This document shows positions 13,733 through 23,200 of a stretch of 36,695 nucleotides of DNA, in pieces. Origin of the DNA: JAVWHX01 sp036639875 (GTDB lineage Bacteria; Bacillota_I; Bacilli_A; Erysipelotrichales; Coprobacillaceae); assembly GCA_036639875.1 (NCBI GenBank), contig JAVWHX010000017.1:1-36695 (forward strand), read 5' to 3'. Every line of letters begins with the position of its first letter. The first letter of the stretch is position 1. A model generated the notes under the pieces. That model saw only the letters and a list, made by a program, of their open reading frames with translations. It was not told where the DNA came from and made no database searches. Made by a program: the position numbers and the translations under genes.

Positions 13733-16036
13733 GTCTAAATATTTTTCTACAATCTTTGATATAATCATGGCTATAATAGCGCCTATCACAACAACAATCA
13801 AAATATATTGAATCAGCTTTAGATTCAATGATGCCATTTGTAATAAAGGCCATAAAATCCAAGTTGCTGCAATAAACAAAATAATATCAATAATCAATAC
13901 CAAACCACGATACCAGTTTAATGGTTTATAGATACGATAGATCATATGCAATCCAATCATAAATGTTGAAAAATAAAGAATTGTAAAGACTTCATCTAAT
14001 GCTAATCCTAAATAAGGAGACAATATCTTCATAAGTACTACACTTAATACAACTGTTAAAGCATTAGGCAATGAGAATCTCATTGCATGTCTACCAATAG
14101 ATTCTTTTGGTTTTTCTATATTCTTTTCAAATAAAATCATAAATGAAGGGAAACCTTCAATAAAGTTATCCATTAATGTCATTTGAAAAGGAATAAATGG
14201 ATAAGGCATATTTAAGATAATTGCTGCAATAGCAATTAGTATTGTATAGATAGTTTTTAAATAATACATAGAAGCTGAACGTGTAACATTGTTAATATCT
14301 AAACGTCCTTCTCTTACAACATCTACAAGTGTTGCCAGTTTACCATTAATCACAACAAATTGAGAGATTTGTCTTGTTGCTTCAGTTCCAGAACCCATAG
14401 CAATTGATACATCAGCATCTTTTAATGCCAAAACATCATTAACACCATCACCAGTCATTGCGACTTTCAATTTATGAGCTTGTAATGCTAAAATCATTTG
14501 ATGTTTTTGATAAGGTGTTGCCCTTCCAATCACATTATAATTTAAGATAGCATCCTCTAAATCAGCATCTGTTTTTAATGTTGTTGCATCTATATATTTA
14601 TCAGAATCTTCAATACCAGCTAATCTTGCAAGAGCACTTACTGTTGTTGGATTATCACCTGAAATAACCTTGACTTGAACTTCATTATCTTTAAAGAATT
14701 GTAATGTTTCTTTAGCATCTTCACGTAATGGATCTTGAATAAGAATAACTGCTAATGGAATAGCATCTTCTAAATGATCTTGAAAAGTTTTAAAGTCTTG
14801 ATAATAAGCAATTAATAATACACGTGCACCATTTTGTTTTGCTTCTTCGACTTCTTGAGAGAAAGTAAGATTAGGAATAATAAATTCAGGAGCACCTACA
14901 ATAATTGTTCCTACTTGATCCAATTCTAAAGCACTCCATTTTCTAGCTGAAGAAAAAGAAACACGTTCTTTAGTTTTATAAACACTATTACCTTTAAAAT
15001 ACTCATTAAGCGTTTGGAAAGTTGCATTGTTATCTAAACTTCCATTTACAAAAGAACTCATTATATCATCTAAAGAATAAGGAAGTGTATTGTCTAAAGG
15101 AATAACATCTTGAACTTTCATCTTTCCTTGTGTTAATGTCCCTGTTTTATCAAGACATAAAACATCAATTCTCGATAAAGTTTCAATACTAAACATTTCT
15201 TGAACAAGAACTTCTTTTTTACCCAAACGAACAACACTGGCAGCCAAAGATACACTTGTCAAAAGAATTAACCCTTTTGGTAACATACCAAGTAATGCTG
15301 TTGATGTATTAACAATAGCAACAGCCATTGTTTCTTCACGGATAGACAAGGCTTGAAATAACATCAAAATACTGATAGGAACAACTAACATACTTGTAAA
15401 TTTAGTCACTTTAGTAAATGTCTTAATCAATTCAGAAGTAACAGGTTTACGCTTTCTTGCTTCATCAGCAATATGTGTTGCATAGTTATCAATACCAACA
15501 TGTTCAACTTCAGCATGGCAAGCCCCTGAAATAATAAAACTTCCCGATAAAAGATGATCACCAACTTGTTTTAAGATTGGATCAACTTCTCCTGTTAATA
15601 ATGATTCATCAACTTCTACTGGCGTATCTAAAACAATTGCATCAGCAGCTATTTGATTTCCAGATTCTAAATAAATATTATCACCTAAGACAATCTCTTC
15701 ATGACTAATAACAAGAATTTGATTGTCTCTTACGACTTTTACTTTTGGAGAAACAAGCAATGTCAATTTAGCAACCATATTTCTAGAACGAATATCTTGG
15801 ATAATTCTAATGACTGTATTCGATCCAACAATCACGACAAAGAATAAACTTGACCATGCTTGTACCCAAATTAATGCAACTGCAATTGCAAAGTTATAAG
15901 CATTAAATAAGTTAAAAACATGTTCTCTAATAATCTGTCCATTTGTTTTTACTAATGGTTTTGGAGATATATTAACATGTCCAAGTTGAATTTGTTCTTG
16001 AACTTGTTGATTTGTAAGACCAGTTAAATTTTTCAT
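13715..16036 (-). CDS. CtpE-like cation-transporting P-type ATPase
   Basis: A 773-residue P-type ATPase in the plasma membrane. It shows the actuator motif LLTGEVDP, the phosphorylation site CLDKTGTLT with Asp296, and the hinge AMTGDGVNDVLALKDADVSIAMGSG, with about ten membrane segments. The pattern DESLLTGExDP plus a GM(L)PxGLxLLTSVSLA helix resembles mycobacterial CtpE, a calcium importer, rather than MgtA or PacL. In the ion-site helix the usual PEGL reads PKGL (Lys254), and the actuator TGES reads TGEV, so the transported ion is uncertain. The ATG at 16036 is chosen with GGGTGA upstream; the frame extends 4 codons to a GTG. Transcribed alone, ending in a terminator that overlaps its last codons. 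Confidence 0.88.
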   Translation of the reverse strand: MKNLTGLTNQQVQEQIQLGHVNISPKPLVKTNGQIIREHVFNLFNAYNFAIAVALIWVQAWSSLFFVVIVGSNTVIRIIQDIRSRNMVAKLTLLVSPKVKVVRDNQILVISHEEIVLGDNIYLESGNQIAADAIVLDTPVEVDESLLTGEVDPILKQVGDHLLSGSFIISGACHAEVEHVGIDNYATHIADEARKRKPVTSELIKTFTKVTKFTSMLVVPISILMLFQALSIREETMAVAIVNTSTALLGMLPKGLILLTSVSLAASVVRLGKKEVLVQEMFSIETLSRIDVLCLDKTGTLTQGKMKVQDVIPLDNTLPYSLDDIMSSFVNGSLDNNATFQTLNEYFKGNSVYKTKERVSFSSARKWSALELDQVGTIIVGAPEFIIPNLTFSQEVEEAKQNGARVLLIAYYQDFKTFQDHLEDAIPLAVILIQDPLREDAKETLQFFKDNEVQVKVISGDNPTTVSALARLAGIEDSDKYIDATTLKTDADLEDAILNYNVIGRATPYQKHQMILALQAHKLKVAMTGDGVNDVLALKDADVSIAMGSGTEATRQISQFVVINGKLATLVDVVREGRLDINNVTRSASMYYLKTIYTILIAIAAIILNMPYPFIPFQMTLMDNFIEGFPSFMILFEKNIEKPKESIGRHAMRFSLPNALTVVLSVVLMKILSPYLGLALDEVFTILYFSTFMIGLHMIYRIYKPLNWYRGLVLIIDIILFIAATWILWPLLQMASLNLKLIQYILIVVVIGAIIAMIISKIVEKYLDKEKPI

Positions 16037-16205
16037 TATTTCACCCACTTTGATTAACTATATTAACATAATATATACACAAAATCATTTCTTTTACATA
16101 AATTTAACATTCTTTTTCTCATTTTTTTGCAAATATTTGTCTACATATCAATATATACAATATATATAAAGATATTCAATATAAAAAATGTAAGAATTTC
16201 AAAAG

Positions 16206-16249
16206 AAAAAACCTAATACAAAATCTTAAAGATTTGTACTAGGTTTTTA
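16206..16249 (-). terminator. Long terminator hairpin after the PTS EIIC gene
   Basis: AAAACCTAATACAAAATCTT and AAGATTTGTACTAGGTTTT pair over about 19 bp with one bulge and one G-U/A-C position. T-runs flank both sides, so it can act on both strands; it mainly ends the EIIC transcript that stops at 16312. The rest of 16049-16311 is AT-rich with no clear gene or promoter. Confidence 0.8.
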
Positions 16250-16311
16250 TAGAAAACTATTATTAGTAAAGAAAACATAAGTTCTATTGTGTGAGTATTT
16301 TTCTTGTGTGT

Positions 16312-17688
16312 TTAAAGATTAGTTTCTAGAACTGCATTTTCTTCATCTAATTTTTGTTTTTCTGCTAACTTAAAGAATGGATAATATAAACAAATATCTA
16401 AAATAATTAAACCAATAACCATAACTCCTGCTTTCCAATCCATACAACCTAAAGCCGCTCCTAAAGGGGCTGGAGTTGTCCACGGTGTTTCAATAACACC
16501 TTTTCCAACTATATTAAATGCCATACACGAATAAGCTATAATTGAGTTAACAACAGGTACAAATATAAATGGAATCATCATCAATGGATTAAGAACCATT
16601 GGTAATCCGAAGATAATAGGTTCATTGATATTAAAGATAGCAGGTCCAATTGATAACTTACCTAATGTCTTAAGTTCAGCTGATTTAGAACGCAACAAGA
16701 GAATACATAATCCCATAGTTGCTCCACCGCCACCAAGTGTAATCACATAAGACCAGAATGGTTGTGTAAAGAAATGTGCAATAGGTTCTCCAGCAGTAAA
16801 GGCAGTAATATTGGCTGCTAAATACATTTGCATAAATGGTAATCTGATTGGTTGGGTAATACTAGCCCCATGTAAACCAAAGAACCAGAATGTTTGAGCA
16901 ATAATTGTAATCAAACAAATCCCCAATAATGAATCTAGTCCAGAAATTGCTGGTGCTAAGATTGTCATAATCAAACTTGGTAATAATTGTCCACTAAAGT
17001 TTTGAATCAATAATGATAATCCATAAAAGATAAAGACACATGCAAATAATGGAATAATTGCATCAAATGAAGATGTAATTGCAGGTGGAACACCTTCAGG
17101 CATCTTAAAACGAATATCTTTCTTTAATAGGAAATGCATAATCTCTACACATCCTATTGAAACAATAATGGCAGTAAATATTCCTTTAGCATCTAAGAAT
17201 GTTGTAGGAATATAGTTTGCTGCTTTTGTGAGTAAGTCTGCTGCTGTAGCACCTTCTTTAATAAAAGTAGTAGGTACTGCTGAAGCAACAGGTGCTGTTA
17301 CAAGTAAGAAAACTGCGACTGAGACAATTGCTGCATTTAAAGTAGCTATCTTATATCGTTTTGCTAAGTTATAAGCAATTGCAAAGGTTACAAACAACCC
17401 CATTAAAGCCATTGTCATATTGAAAGGTAATTGTAGCATAGCTTTATTCACTTGTGCCCAATTATACCATCCCATTAACATATCACTAATAATTCCCCAA
17501 TTTGGTAATGTTTCTGGCTTAAATGGTGGTGTAGAGATAATTAAACATACACCTCCTAAGATAGATAATGGAATTGCGACAACCATTCCATCACGAATAG
17601 CTGCCAAATGTCTTTGGTTACCTAACTTATTTGCAATCGGTACTAATGTACGATTTGCAAGTTCGTTAAATTTCTCCATAAAATTCAT
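16312..17688 (-). CDS. PTS cellobiose/lactose-type EIIC permease (second)
   Basis: A 458-residue membrane permease of the lactose/cellobiose PTS family with about ten hydrophobic segments. Marks: RHLAAIRDGM near the N-terminus, the loop FNINEPIIFGLPMVLNP with the canonical NEP, and ETPWTTPAPLGAAL near the C-terminus. The start at 17688 (MNFMEKF) has GGGAGAAG upstream; the frame is open for 24 more codons into the promoter. It is divergent from a NagB/YieK-like gene with tandem palindromic operators between, so the two are probably co-controlled by the RpiR protein at 19305. That pairing suggests an amino sugar or related sugar rather than cellobiose. No EIIA or EIIB is nearby. Confidence 0.9.
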   Translation of the reverse strand: MNFMEKFNELANRTLVPIANKLGNQRHLAAIRDGMVVAIPLSILGGVCLIISTPPFKPETLPNWGIISDMLMGWYNWAQVNKAMLQLPFNMTMALMGLFVTFAIAYNLAKRYKIATLNAAIVSVAVFLLVTAPVASAVPTTFIKEGATAADLLTKAANYIPTTFLDAKGIFTAIIVSIGCVEIMHFLLKKDIRFKMPEGVPPAITSSFDAIIPLFACVFIFYGLSLLIQNFSGQLLPSLIMTILAPAISGLDSLLGICLITIIAQTFWFFGLHGASITQPIRLPFMQMYLAANITAFTAGEPIAHFFTQPFWSYVITLGGGGATMGLCILLLRSKSAELKTLGKLSIGPAIFNINEPIIFGLPMVLNPLMMIPFIFVPVVNSIIAYSCMAFNIVGKGVIETPWTTPAPLGAALGCMDWKAGVMVIGLIILDICLYYPFFKLAEKQKLDEENAVLETNL

Positions 17689-17719
17689 AATAACTTCTCC
17701 CTTCTTTTTACGTACCCAA

Positions 17720-17749
17720 ATTATATAATCATATTTTAGGTGATTACAA
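17720..17749 (-). promoter_or_regulatory. Promoter of the second PTS EIIC gene
   Basis: TTGTAA (17744-17749), 18 bp, TATAAT (17720-17725) on the minus strand, just downstream of the tandem operators. Confidence 0.65.
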
Positions 17750-17753
17750 TTGT

Positions 17754-17770
17754 TTTCCATAATGTCGAAA
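17754..17770. promoter_or_regulatory. Operator 2, imperfect copy of the 17-bp palindrome
   Basis: TTTCCATAATGTCGAAA matches the perfect palindrome at 17774-17790 at 14 of 17 positions. The centres are exactly 20 bp apart, two turns of the helix, on the same face of the DNA. It lies 4 bp from the -35 box of the PTS promoter. Confidence 0.6.
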
Positions 17771-17773
17771 AAC

Positions 17774-17790
17774 TTTCCACATTGTGGAAA
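17774..17790. promoter_or_regulatory. Operator 1, perfect 17-bp palindrome
   Basis: TTTCCACATTGTGGAAA: 8-bp arms around one central T. It lies 4 bp from the -35 box of the nagB-like promoter (17795-17824). It is the likely binding site of the RpiR regulator encoded at 19305, which belongs to the rightward cluster. Confidence 0.75.
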
Positions 17791-17794
17791 TATG

Positions 17795-17824
17795 TTGAAT
17801 TATAGATATTAAAAATCATACAAT
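17795..17824 (+). promoter_or_regulatory. Promoter of the nagB-like gene cluster
   Basis: TTGAAT (17795-17800), 18 bp, TACAAT (17819-17824) on the plus strand. Confidence 0.6.
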
Positions 17825-17876
17825 GAACTCGTGTGAGTATAACTTTCTTGAAAATTTAATTATCAAGGAGAAAAAG

Positions 17877-18596
17877 ATGAAATTAATTATTGAAGAATCA
17901 GAACAAAAAATGAGTGAAAGTGCAATGCAAATTATACTTGGAACTATGATGCAAGATAAAAGAGTAAATATTTCTTTAACTGCTGGAAAGTCTCCAATCA
18001 ATTTGTATAAGATGATGATCCCATATGTAAAAGATCAAGAAAAGTATAAAGATGTTGAATATTATTTATTTGATGAAGCACCTTATCTTGACAAACCACA
18101 AGGTCCTAACTGGGAAGAAATGCAAGAATTATTCTTTAGAGATGCTAATATTCCTGATGAAAGAATTCATAACACGACTATGGAAAATTGGGCAACATAT
18201 GATAAAGAAATTCGTGATGCTGGTGGCATTGATGTTATGCTTATTGGTTTAGGGTTTGATGGACACTTCTGTAGTAATTGTCCACGTTGTACACCTATGG
18301 ATAGTTATACTTATCCAATGGATCGACAAACAAAGAACGCTGCTAACCCAAATTACCCTGCTAAGCCACATTTACCAGTTACATTATCAATGGGTCCAAA
18401 AAGTTTAATGCGCGTTAAACACTTGGTTATGATTGTTACAGGAAAAGAAAAAGCTGAAATATTAAAGCAAGTTTTGGATTCACCTATCACTGATGAATTA
18501 CCATCAACTGTTTTAAAACTTCATCCTAACTTTACTGTCATTTGTGATAAAGATGCAGCATCATTATTAAACATGAATGATTATAAAAGACTTTAA
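17877..18596 (+). CDS. NagB/YieK-family sugar-phosphate deaminase-like protein
   Basis: A 239-residue member of the glucosamine-6-phosphate deaminase / 6-phosphogluconolactonase superfamily. It keeps the phosphate loop SLTAGKSPINLY, the segment LFDEAPY (Asp66) and the active-site GLGFDGHF with Asp128 and His130. In NagB this reads GxGxDGHIAFNEP; here it is DGHFCSNCP, so the catalytic-triad Glu148 position holds Cys135, as in YieK-like proteins. Deamination of glucosamine-6P is thus doubtful and a related sugar-phosphate reaction is more likely. ATG at 17877 has AAGGAG upstream (open 18 codons further). It is divergent from a PTS EIIC gene and ends in a terminator before the RDD gene. Confidence 0.8.
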   Translation: MKLIIEESEQKMSESAMQIILGTMMQDKRVNISLTAGKSPINLYKMMIPYVKDQEKYKDVEYYLFDEAPYLDKPQGPNWEEMQELFFRDANIPDERIHNTTMENWATYDKEIRDAGGIDVMLIGLGFDGHFCSNCPRCTPMDSYTYPMDRQTKNAANPNYPAKPHLPVTLSMGPKSLMRVKHLVMIVTGKEKAEILKQVLDSPITDELPSTVLKLHPNFTVICDKDAASLLNMNDYKRL

Positions 18597-18604
18597 TTCA
18601 TTTC

Positions 18605-18636
18605 AAAGGAAAATTGTTTTGTGACAATTTTCTTTT
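18605..18636 (+). terminator. Terminator after the nagB-like gene
   Basis: AAAGGAAAATTGT and ACAATTTTCTTTT pair over 13 bp (one G-U) with a 6-base loop; the downstream arm is T-rich. Read-through into the RDD gene 38 bases on is possible. Confidence 0.7.
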
Positions 18637-18673
18637 CTGTATTTATGATTTTGGTAGAAAAGAGGATAAGGAT

Positions 18674-19243
18674 ATGAAAAAGAAGAAAAAACAAGTTTTA
18701 AGTAAAATGGATATCATTGAAATAAGAGCAAGAAGATTTGCAGCCCTTGTTATTGATTGGTATCTTACTAATATGTTAGCAGTTATTCCAATTACTTTTT
18801 ATTTCCGTGGTGGTGATTATTTAAAACCTCATATGTTTGAATTACAAGAATACAGTTTTTATATTGGACTACTTCTAGGATTATACGCCATAGTAGTTGG
18901 AATTATCTACTATACTGTTATCCCTACTTTTGTATGGAAAGGTCAAACACTTGGTAAAAAACTATGTAAAGTAAAAGTTGTACAAGAAGATGAAACTGAT
19001 ATTACTTACAAAACTATGTTTATTAGAGAAATGCTTGGCGCTACACTCTTAGAAGGTGGCATTGTTATGACAGCAGCTTATCTTAGAAAACTACTACCCT
19101 TATTCAACTTAGCTCAATTTGTAACTCCCTTACAATATATTGCTTATGCTTTAACATTGCTTTCTATTGCTTATGCCTATTTCAAACCAAAATCACAAGC
19201 ATTTCATGATAAAGTTGCAAAAACTATTGTCATTAAAAAATAA
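18674..19243 (+). CDS. RDD-family membrane protein
   Basis: A 189-residue membrane protein with about four hydrophobic segments. It begins with a Lys-rich stretch, then RRFAALVIDWYL, the Arg-Asp signature of the RDD family in the first membrane segment. GQTLGKKLCKVKVV and the C-terminal SQAFHDKVAKT are also typical. The family's role is not settled; some members act in ion or sodium/proton exchange. The ATG at 18674 has AGAGGATAAGG just upstream; the frame is open 20 codons further into the preceding terminator, so that extension is rejected. It lies between the NagB-like and RpiR genes; a role in the sugar pathway is not evident. Confidence 0.85.
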   Translation: MKKKKKQVLSKMDIIEIRARRFAALVIDWYLTNMLAVIPITFYFRGGDYLKPHMFELQEYSFYIGLLLGLYAIVVGIIYYTVIPTFVWKGQTLGKKLCKVKVVQEDETDITYKTMFIREMLGATLLEGGIVMTAAYLRKLLPLFNLAQFVTPLQYIAYALTLLSIAYAYFKPKSQAFHDKVAKTIVIKK

Positions 19244-19244
19244 A

Positions 19245-19273
19245 TTGTATTCCCTCTTTTTTCATGTTATATA
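19245..19273 (+). promoter_or_regulatory. Possible promoter of the second rpiR-type gene
   Basis: TTGTAT (19245-19250), 17 bp, TATATA (19268-19273) on the plus strand. A start near 19280 would skip the first arm of the hairpin at 19252-19297. Confidence 0.45.
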
Positions 19274-19297
19274 TATAATATGGTAATGAAAAGAGGG
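19252..19297 (+). terminator. Hairpin that holds the ribosome binding site of the second rpiR-type gene
   Basis: CCCTCTTTTTTCAT (19252-19265) pairs with ATGAAAAGAGGG (19286-19297), with a two-base bulge, followed by TTTATTT. It can end the RDD transcript. Its second arm contains AAGAGGG, the ribosome binding site for the ATG at 19305, so in read-through RNA the site would be hidden. RNA from the internal promoter lacks the first arm and leaves the site free. Confidence 0.6.
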
Positions 19298-19304
19298 TTT
19301 ATTT

Positions 19305-20093
19305 ATGTTCAATTTAATGATTATTCTACTATCTACAATAAATAGTGAACCAAAAGATTCAAACAATTATAAAATAGCTAAATTCATTATTGAGAACATT
19401 CGTACTTTAGAAGAATGTACATTAACTGAATTAGCAAAGCAATGTTATGTTTCTAATTCTAGTATTTCTCGTTTTTGTAGAGATATTGGTTTAAAAGATT
19501 TTAACGCATTAAAGAATCAAGTTGCTAGATTTCCAATAGAACATATGCACGCAAAAGGAAAATTCAACTTTCAAGAGTTTGATTCTCAATCATTAAGTAA
19601 ATCATATATTCTCAGTGTAACTCATAATTTAGAAATGATGTGTAATGGTATACAAGAGAATAATATTATTGATTTAGCAAATGATATTTATAAATATAAA
19701 AAAGTGGCTGCTTTTGGATATATGCAATCAGAAAATATTGCTTTAAACTTACAATATGATTTACAAACTAATGGAAAACCACTTTTTACATGTATTAAGT
19801 TTATCGATCAAGTTGATTATATGAATAGTGCTGATGAAGATACTTTAATTATAATCTTTTCTGAATCTGGAACTTACTTTGATAGAGTCTTCCAACGTAC
19901 AAAACCATTTAAAGATACAAAATCAAAACCAAAGATTTATATGGTGACTTCTAATGCAAGTTTATCTATACCTTATATTGATACATATATTCGATATCAA
20001 AGTCGTAAAGACTATGCAAGTCATCCTTATCCATTAATGATTATTTCAGATTTAATATGTATCCAATACTCTCATATATTAGAGAATAAATAA
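19305..20093 (+). CDS. RpiR/MurR-family transcriptional regulator (amino-sugar-type locus)
   Basis: A 262-residue regulator: N-terminal HTH_6 domain (about residues 1-80; helix-turn-helix around LTELAKQCYVSNSSISRFCRDIGL) and C-terminal SIS-like phosphosugar domain (about 105-245; AAFGYMQSENIALNLQYDL and LIIIFSESGTYFDR). The SIS part is shorter than that of the RpiR at 967-1815. It is the last gene of the rightward NagB-like/RDD cluster and the best candidate to bind the two 17-bp palindromes between the divergent PTS and NagB-like promoters. The ribosome binding site AAGAGGG lies in the second arm of the preceding hairpin. Confidence 0.88.
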   Translation: MFNLMIILLSTINSEPKDSNNYKIAKFIIENIRTLEECTLTELAKQCYVSNSSISRFCRDIGLKDFNALKNQVARFPIEHMHAKGKFNFQEFDSQSLSKSYILSVTHNLEMMCNGIQENNIIDLANDIYKYKKVAAFGYMQSENIALNLQYDLQTNGKPLFTCIKFIDQVDYMNSADEDTLIIIFSESGTYFDRVFQRTKPFKDTKSKPKIYMVTSNASLSIPYIDTYIRYQSRKDYASHPYPLMIISDLICIQYSHILENK

Positions 20094-20097
20094 AAAT

Positions 20098-20150
20098 AAT
20101 ATAGCCTCTAGAGAGAATAATCAATTATTATTCTTCACTAAGGCTATATT
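20098..20150. terminator. Bidirectional terminator between convergent genes
   Basis: AATATAGCCT and AGGCTATATT (10 bp) enclose an inner GAATAAT/ATTATTC helix, with T-runs on both sides (TTTTTATTTT on the plus strand; ATTTTTATTT on the minus). It ends the rpiR transcript. The GH92 transcript from the right stops at 20264 and would reach it after about 110 bases with no clear gene. Confidence 0.8.
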
Positions 20151-20263
20151 TTTATTTTATCATTGATTATTTTATCAAAACATTCTTAATTATCTTGTTA
20201 TAAAACAATATGTCCTGCTAAAACAAAGCTTTTGATAATGCTTTAATCGTTTTAAAGAATAAA

Positions 20264-23200
20264 TTAATCTTCTAATTTCTTTCTTCTTAAACCAATACAA
20301 CCAACAATACTTATTGTCAATAATAATCCATACAACAAGAATGTTGTTTGATCACTTGTTTCTACTCCTGTATTATTATCATTTGGTTTATTATCAGGAT
20401 TCCCACTAATACTTGGTACGTTCTTTACCAATTCATTTATTGCTTGTTGAAGTTGTTGAACCATAGTATTAACTTCTTCTTGTGTTGCACTTTCATTTGC
20501 ATCCACAATCTTTGCTTGTTCAAGTACTTTCATCAAGTTATCATATGAACTCTTTGTATAATCATTAGCTTTAAGATTTCCTGCTTCAAGAATCTTATTC
20601 TTTAATTCTGTTTTCACTGCCTTTGCTTGCAACGCAGACATTGCTGTTTCTAATTCATTAACAGCATCATCAACTTCTTTTTGTGTTAATGAGTCCTTAT
20701 CAACAAGTTCTTTTGCAACAGTTAATGCTTTTACAAAACGATCCTGTCCTTTTGAAATGTATTGTGATAAATCTATTGCATCTGCTCTTTGAATGATTTG
20801 TGTTAATGCATCTTTATTTAATATTGTTAAAGTTGCATGTGCATTCACCAGTAATTCATATGCTTCTTTATACTTTTCAAAAGTATTTTGAGCACCTAAC
20901 GCTTTTGCATTTGCAATTGCTGAAATTAACTTATCATAACTGTCTTTTGTATAACCTTTTGCTTCAATCATTTCCATATCAATAGTCATATCACTTATAT
21001 CATATAGTAATTTATATTGTAGTGCTGGAATAGCGTTACGAATATCTTTTAAAGAAACTTTCACTTGATAATCAGTTGCTTCTTTATTATCAATAATATC
21101 TTGAGCTTGTATCATTGCATTTTTAAAGTGATTAAAGCCAATACTATCATACTTTGAAGAACTCTTTAAAATATTTATGTTTTTATCATATACTTTTGTT
21201 AATTCAGTTTTATCTGCTTCATCATTATCTACTTTCTTTGCGAATTCTAGCCAATCAAGATTCACTACCCACTTACCTGCTGTATCTGTACGTAGTTTTA
21301 AATAAACATCATGTTTTCCAGAAATAGGTTGATCAAAAACAACTTTTGATAATGTGTAGTTTGCCCACCCATTTGTTGTAGGGAATTGAACTGTTCCAAC
21401 TGGTGTTCCATTCATATCATCTAGATAAATATCCGCTCTTGAATTTTGTCCAGCTGACCCTGGATTGTGAGAATAACGAACTGTCATTTCTGTTTGACCA
21501 GATGCATCAAAAGTAACACCATTGTATCTAAGATATGACCCATCTCTTGTTCCACCCACATTCACTAATTCAGTTCCAGAAGAATCTTTAGAAGGCTCAG
21601 TTTTTAATTCTCCACCTGACCATTCATTTCTATTTTCTGCTTCTATATGAGTTTGTATAGGTACATTTTTAAATTCCATATAATCAATATTTGCGATATA
21701 TTTTCTTGTTGTATCAGTTGTTCCTTTTAATACAAAACAAATATTTTGTGTACCATTTAAAGTTTGACTTAAATTAGCAGTTACAACTTGATAGTCAGAC
21801 CAACCTGTAGTTAAAGGCATATTAACTGTTGATAATAACTGTCCTTCTTTATCACCAAGTCTCACTTCAATGCGAGCATCAGTAGCACACATATCAACAC
21901 GTGTCGAATAACGGATATCAATTGAGTTCACATTTGCTTGTTTAAAGTCTACATTATTGTATGAAACCCATGCACCAGCATATGTTCCACCTAAATTAAT
22001 TGGTTCGTTTTTTAAAGTTCCACCTGACCATTGATGACTTGCTTCCGCTTCTAATTTTATTTTATCTATTTGAGGAAGACCATCACTAAATTGTAAATAA
22101 TCAATGTTCGCAATAAATGGGTTTGAAGCACTTGTTGTTCCTTTTAAGACAAAATAGATATCTTGAACTCCAATAGGTTGCTTATCTAACTGAATTGATA
22201 CAGTTTTTAAATCTCCCCATGAAGATGTTACTGGTAAATGAGCAGTCCCTAACAATTCGCCATCAACAGCACCTTGTCTAACTTCAATACGAGCATCTGC
22301 TGCACAACGGCTACTACTTGCTGCATAACGTATATTTATAACATCAGCATTTATTTCATTAAAATCTAATCCAGCGTATTGTATCCATGCGCCATCATAA
22401 GTTCCACCTAAATTGGTAGGTTCATTCTTTAATTCGCCACCAGACCAATGATCACTCTTTTCTCCTTCTAGTCGTTTTAATCCATCCGAAGGCAATTTCA
22501 AACTATTTAAGGCACTTGAAAGATTGATCATATTCTTTGAAATATCTTCATTATCAATTGTCTTTTGCTTTAATAAATTTTCTGCATTTATAATTTGAGT
22601 TTGTAATTCTTGATAAGATGAAGTTGTATAAACTTTATCTTGAATCAATTTTGCTTTTGCAATAGACTTCTTTAAATCCGTTGTTTTATCATAATAGAAA
22701 TCTAATAATAACGCAGTCATTCCACCACTCGAACTATTTTCAACTTGACTTGCTGTTGCATTGTTAAATGCACTATCAAGGAAGGAAACTTCAAAATCAA
22801 CATCATAATCATGTTCCTTTGCTTTTCCTTCAAAACTTAAGACAACTGTTCTATCTCCTGTTTTAATAACTTTAGCCTTTAAACCCTCTGGAACATTATT
22901 CAATTTCACTTTTCCTGTTTCTGCATAATCTTCATTAACTTTACCTGAAAATGTAGTATCACCAGTTAATGAAATAGTTGTTGCTGTTGTAATAGCACCA
23001 TTATCATTTGTTGACTCTTTAAATTGAGTTGATGAATAAGTTAATTTATTATCATCAAACATAACTTTAATGTTATCTTTCACTTTCCTAATACTATCAG
23101 TAATCTTTTCTTTTGTTGCATTATCCGCTAATTCTATACTTAAGTTACCAATACTATCATTCAAAAGATGTTGTTTAGCTTTTCCCTTTAGTGTAACTTC

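Noticed and set aside
16050..16205. AT-rich region upstream of the P-type ATPase, examined for a metal-sensing riboswitch or operator
   Set aside because: No stable paired structure, conserved leader or clear inverted repeat could be seen; only several TATA-like boxes.
20219..20253. AAAAC/GTTTT plus AAAGC/GCTTT hairpin after the GH92/CBM6 gene
   Set aside because: The stem is interrupted by a four-base bulge and no T-run follows on the minus strand; the hairpin at 20098-20150 is the better terminator.
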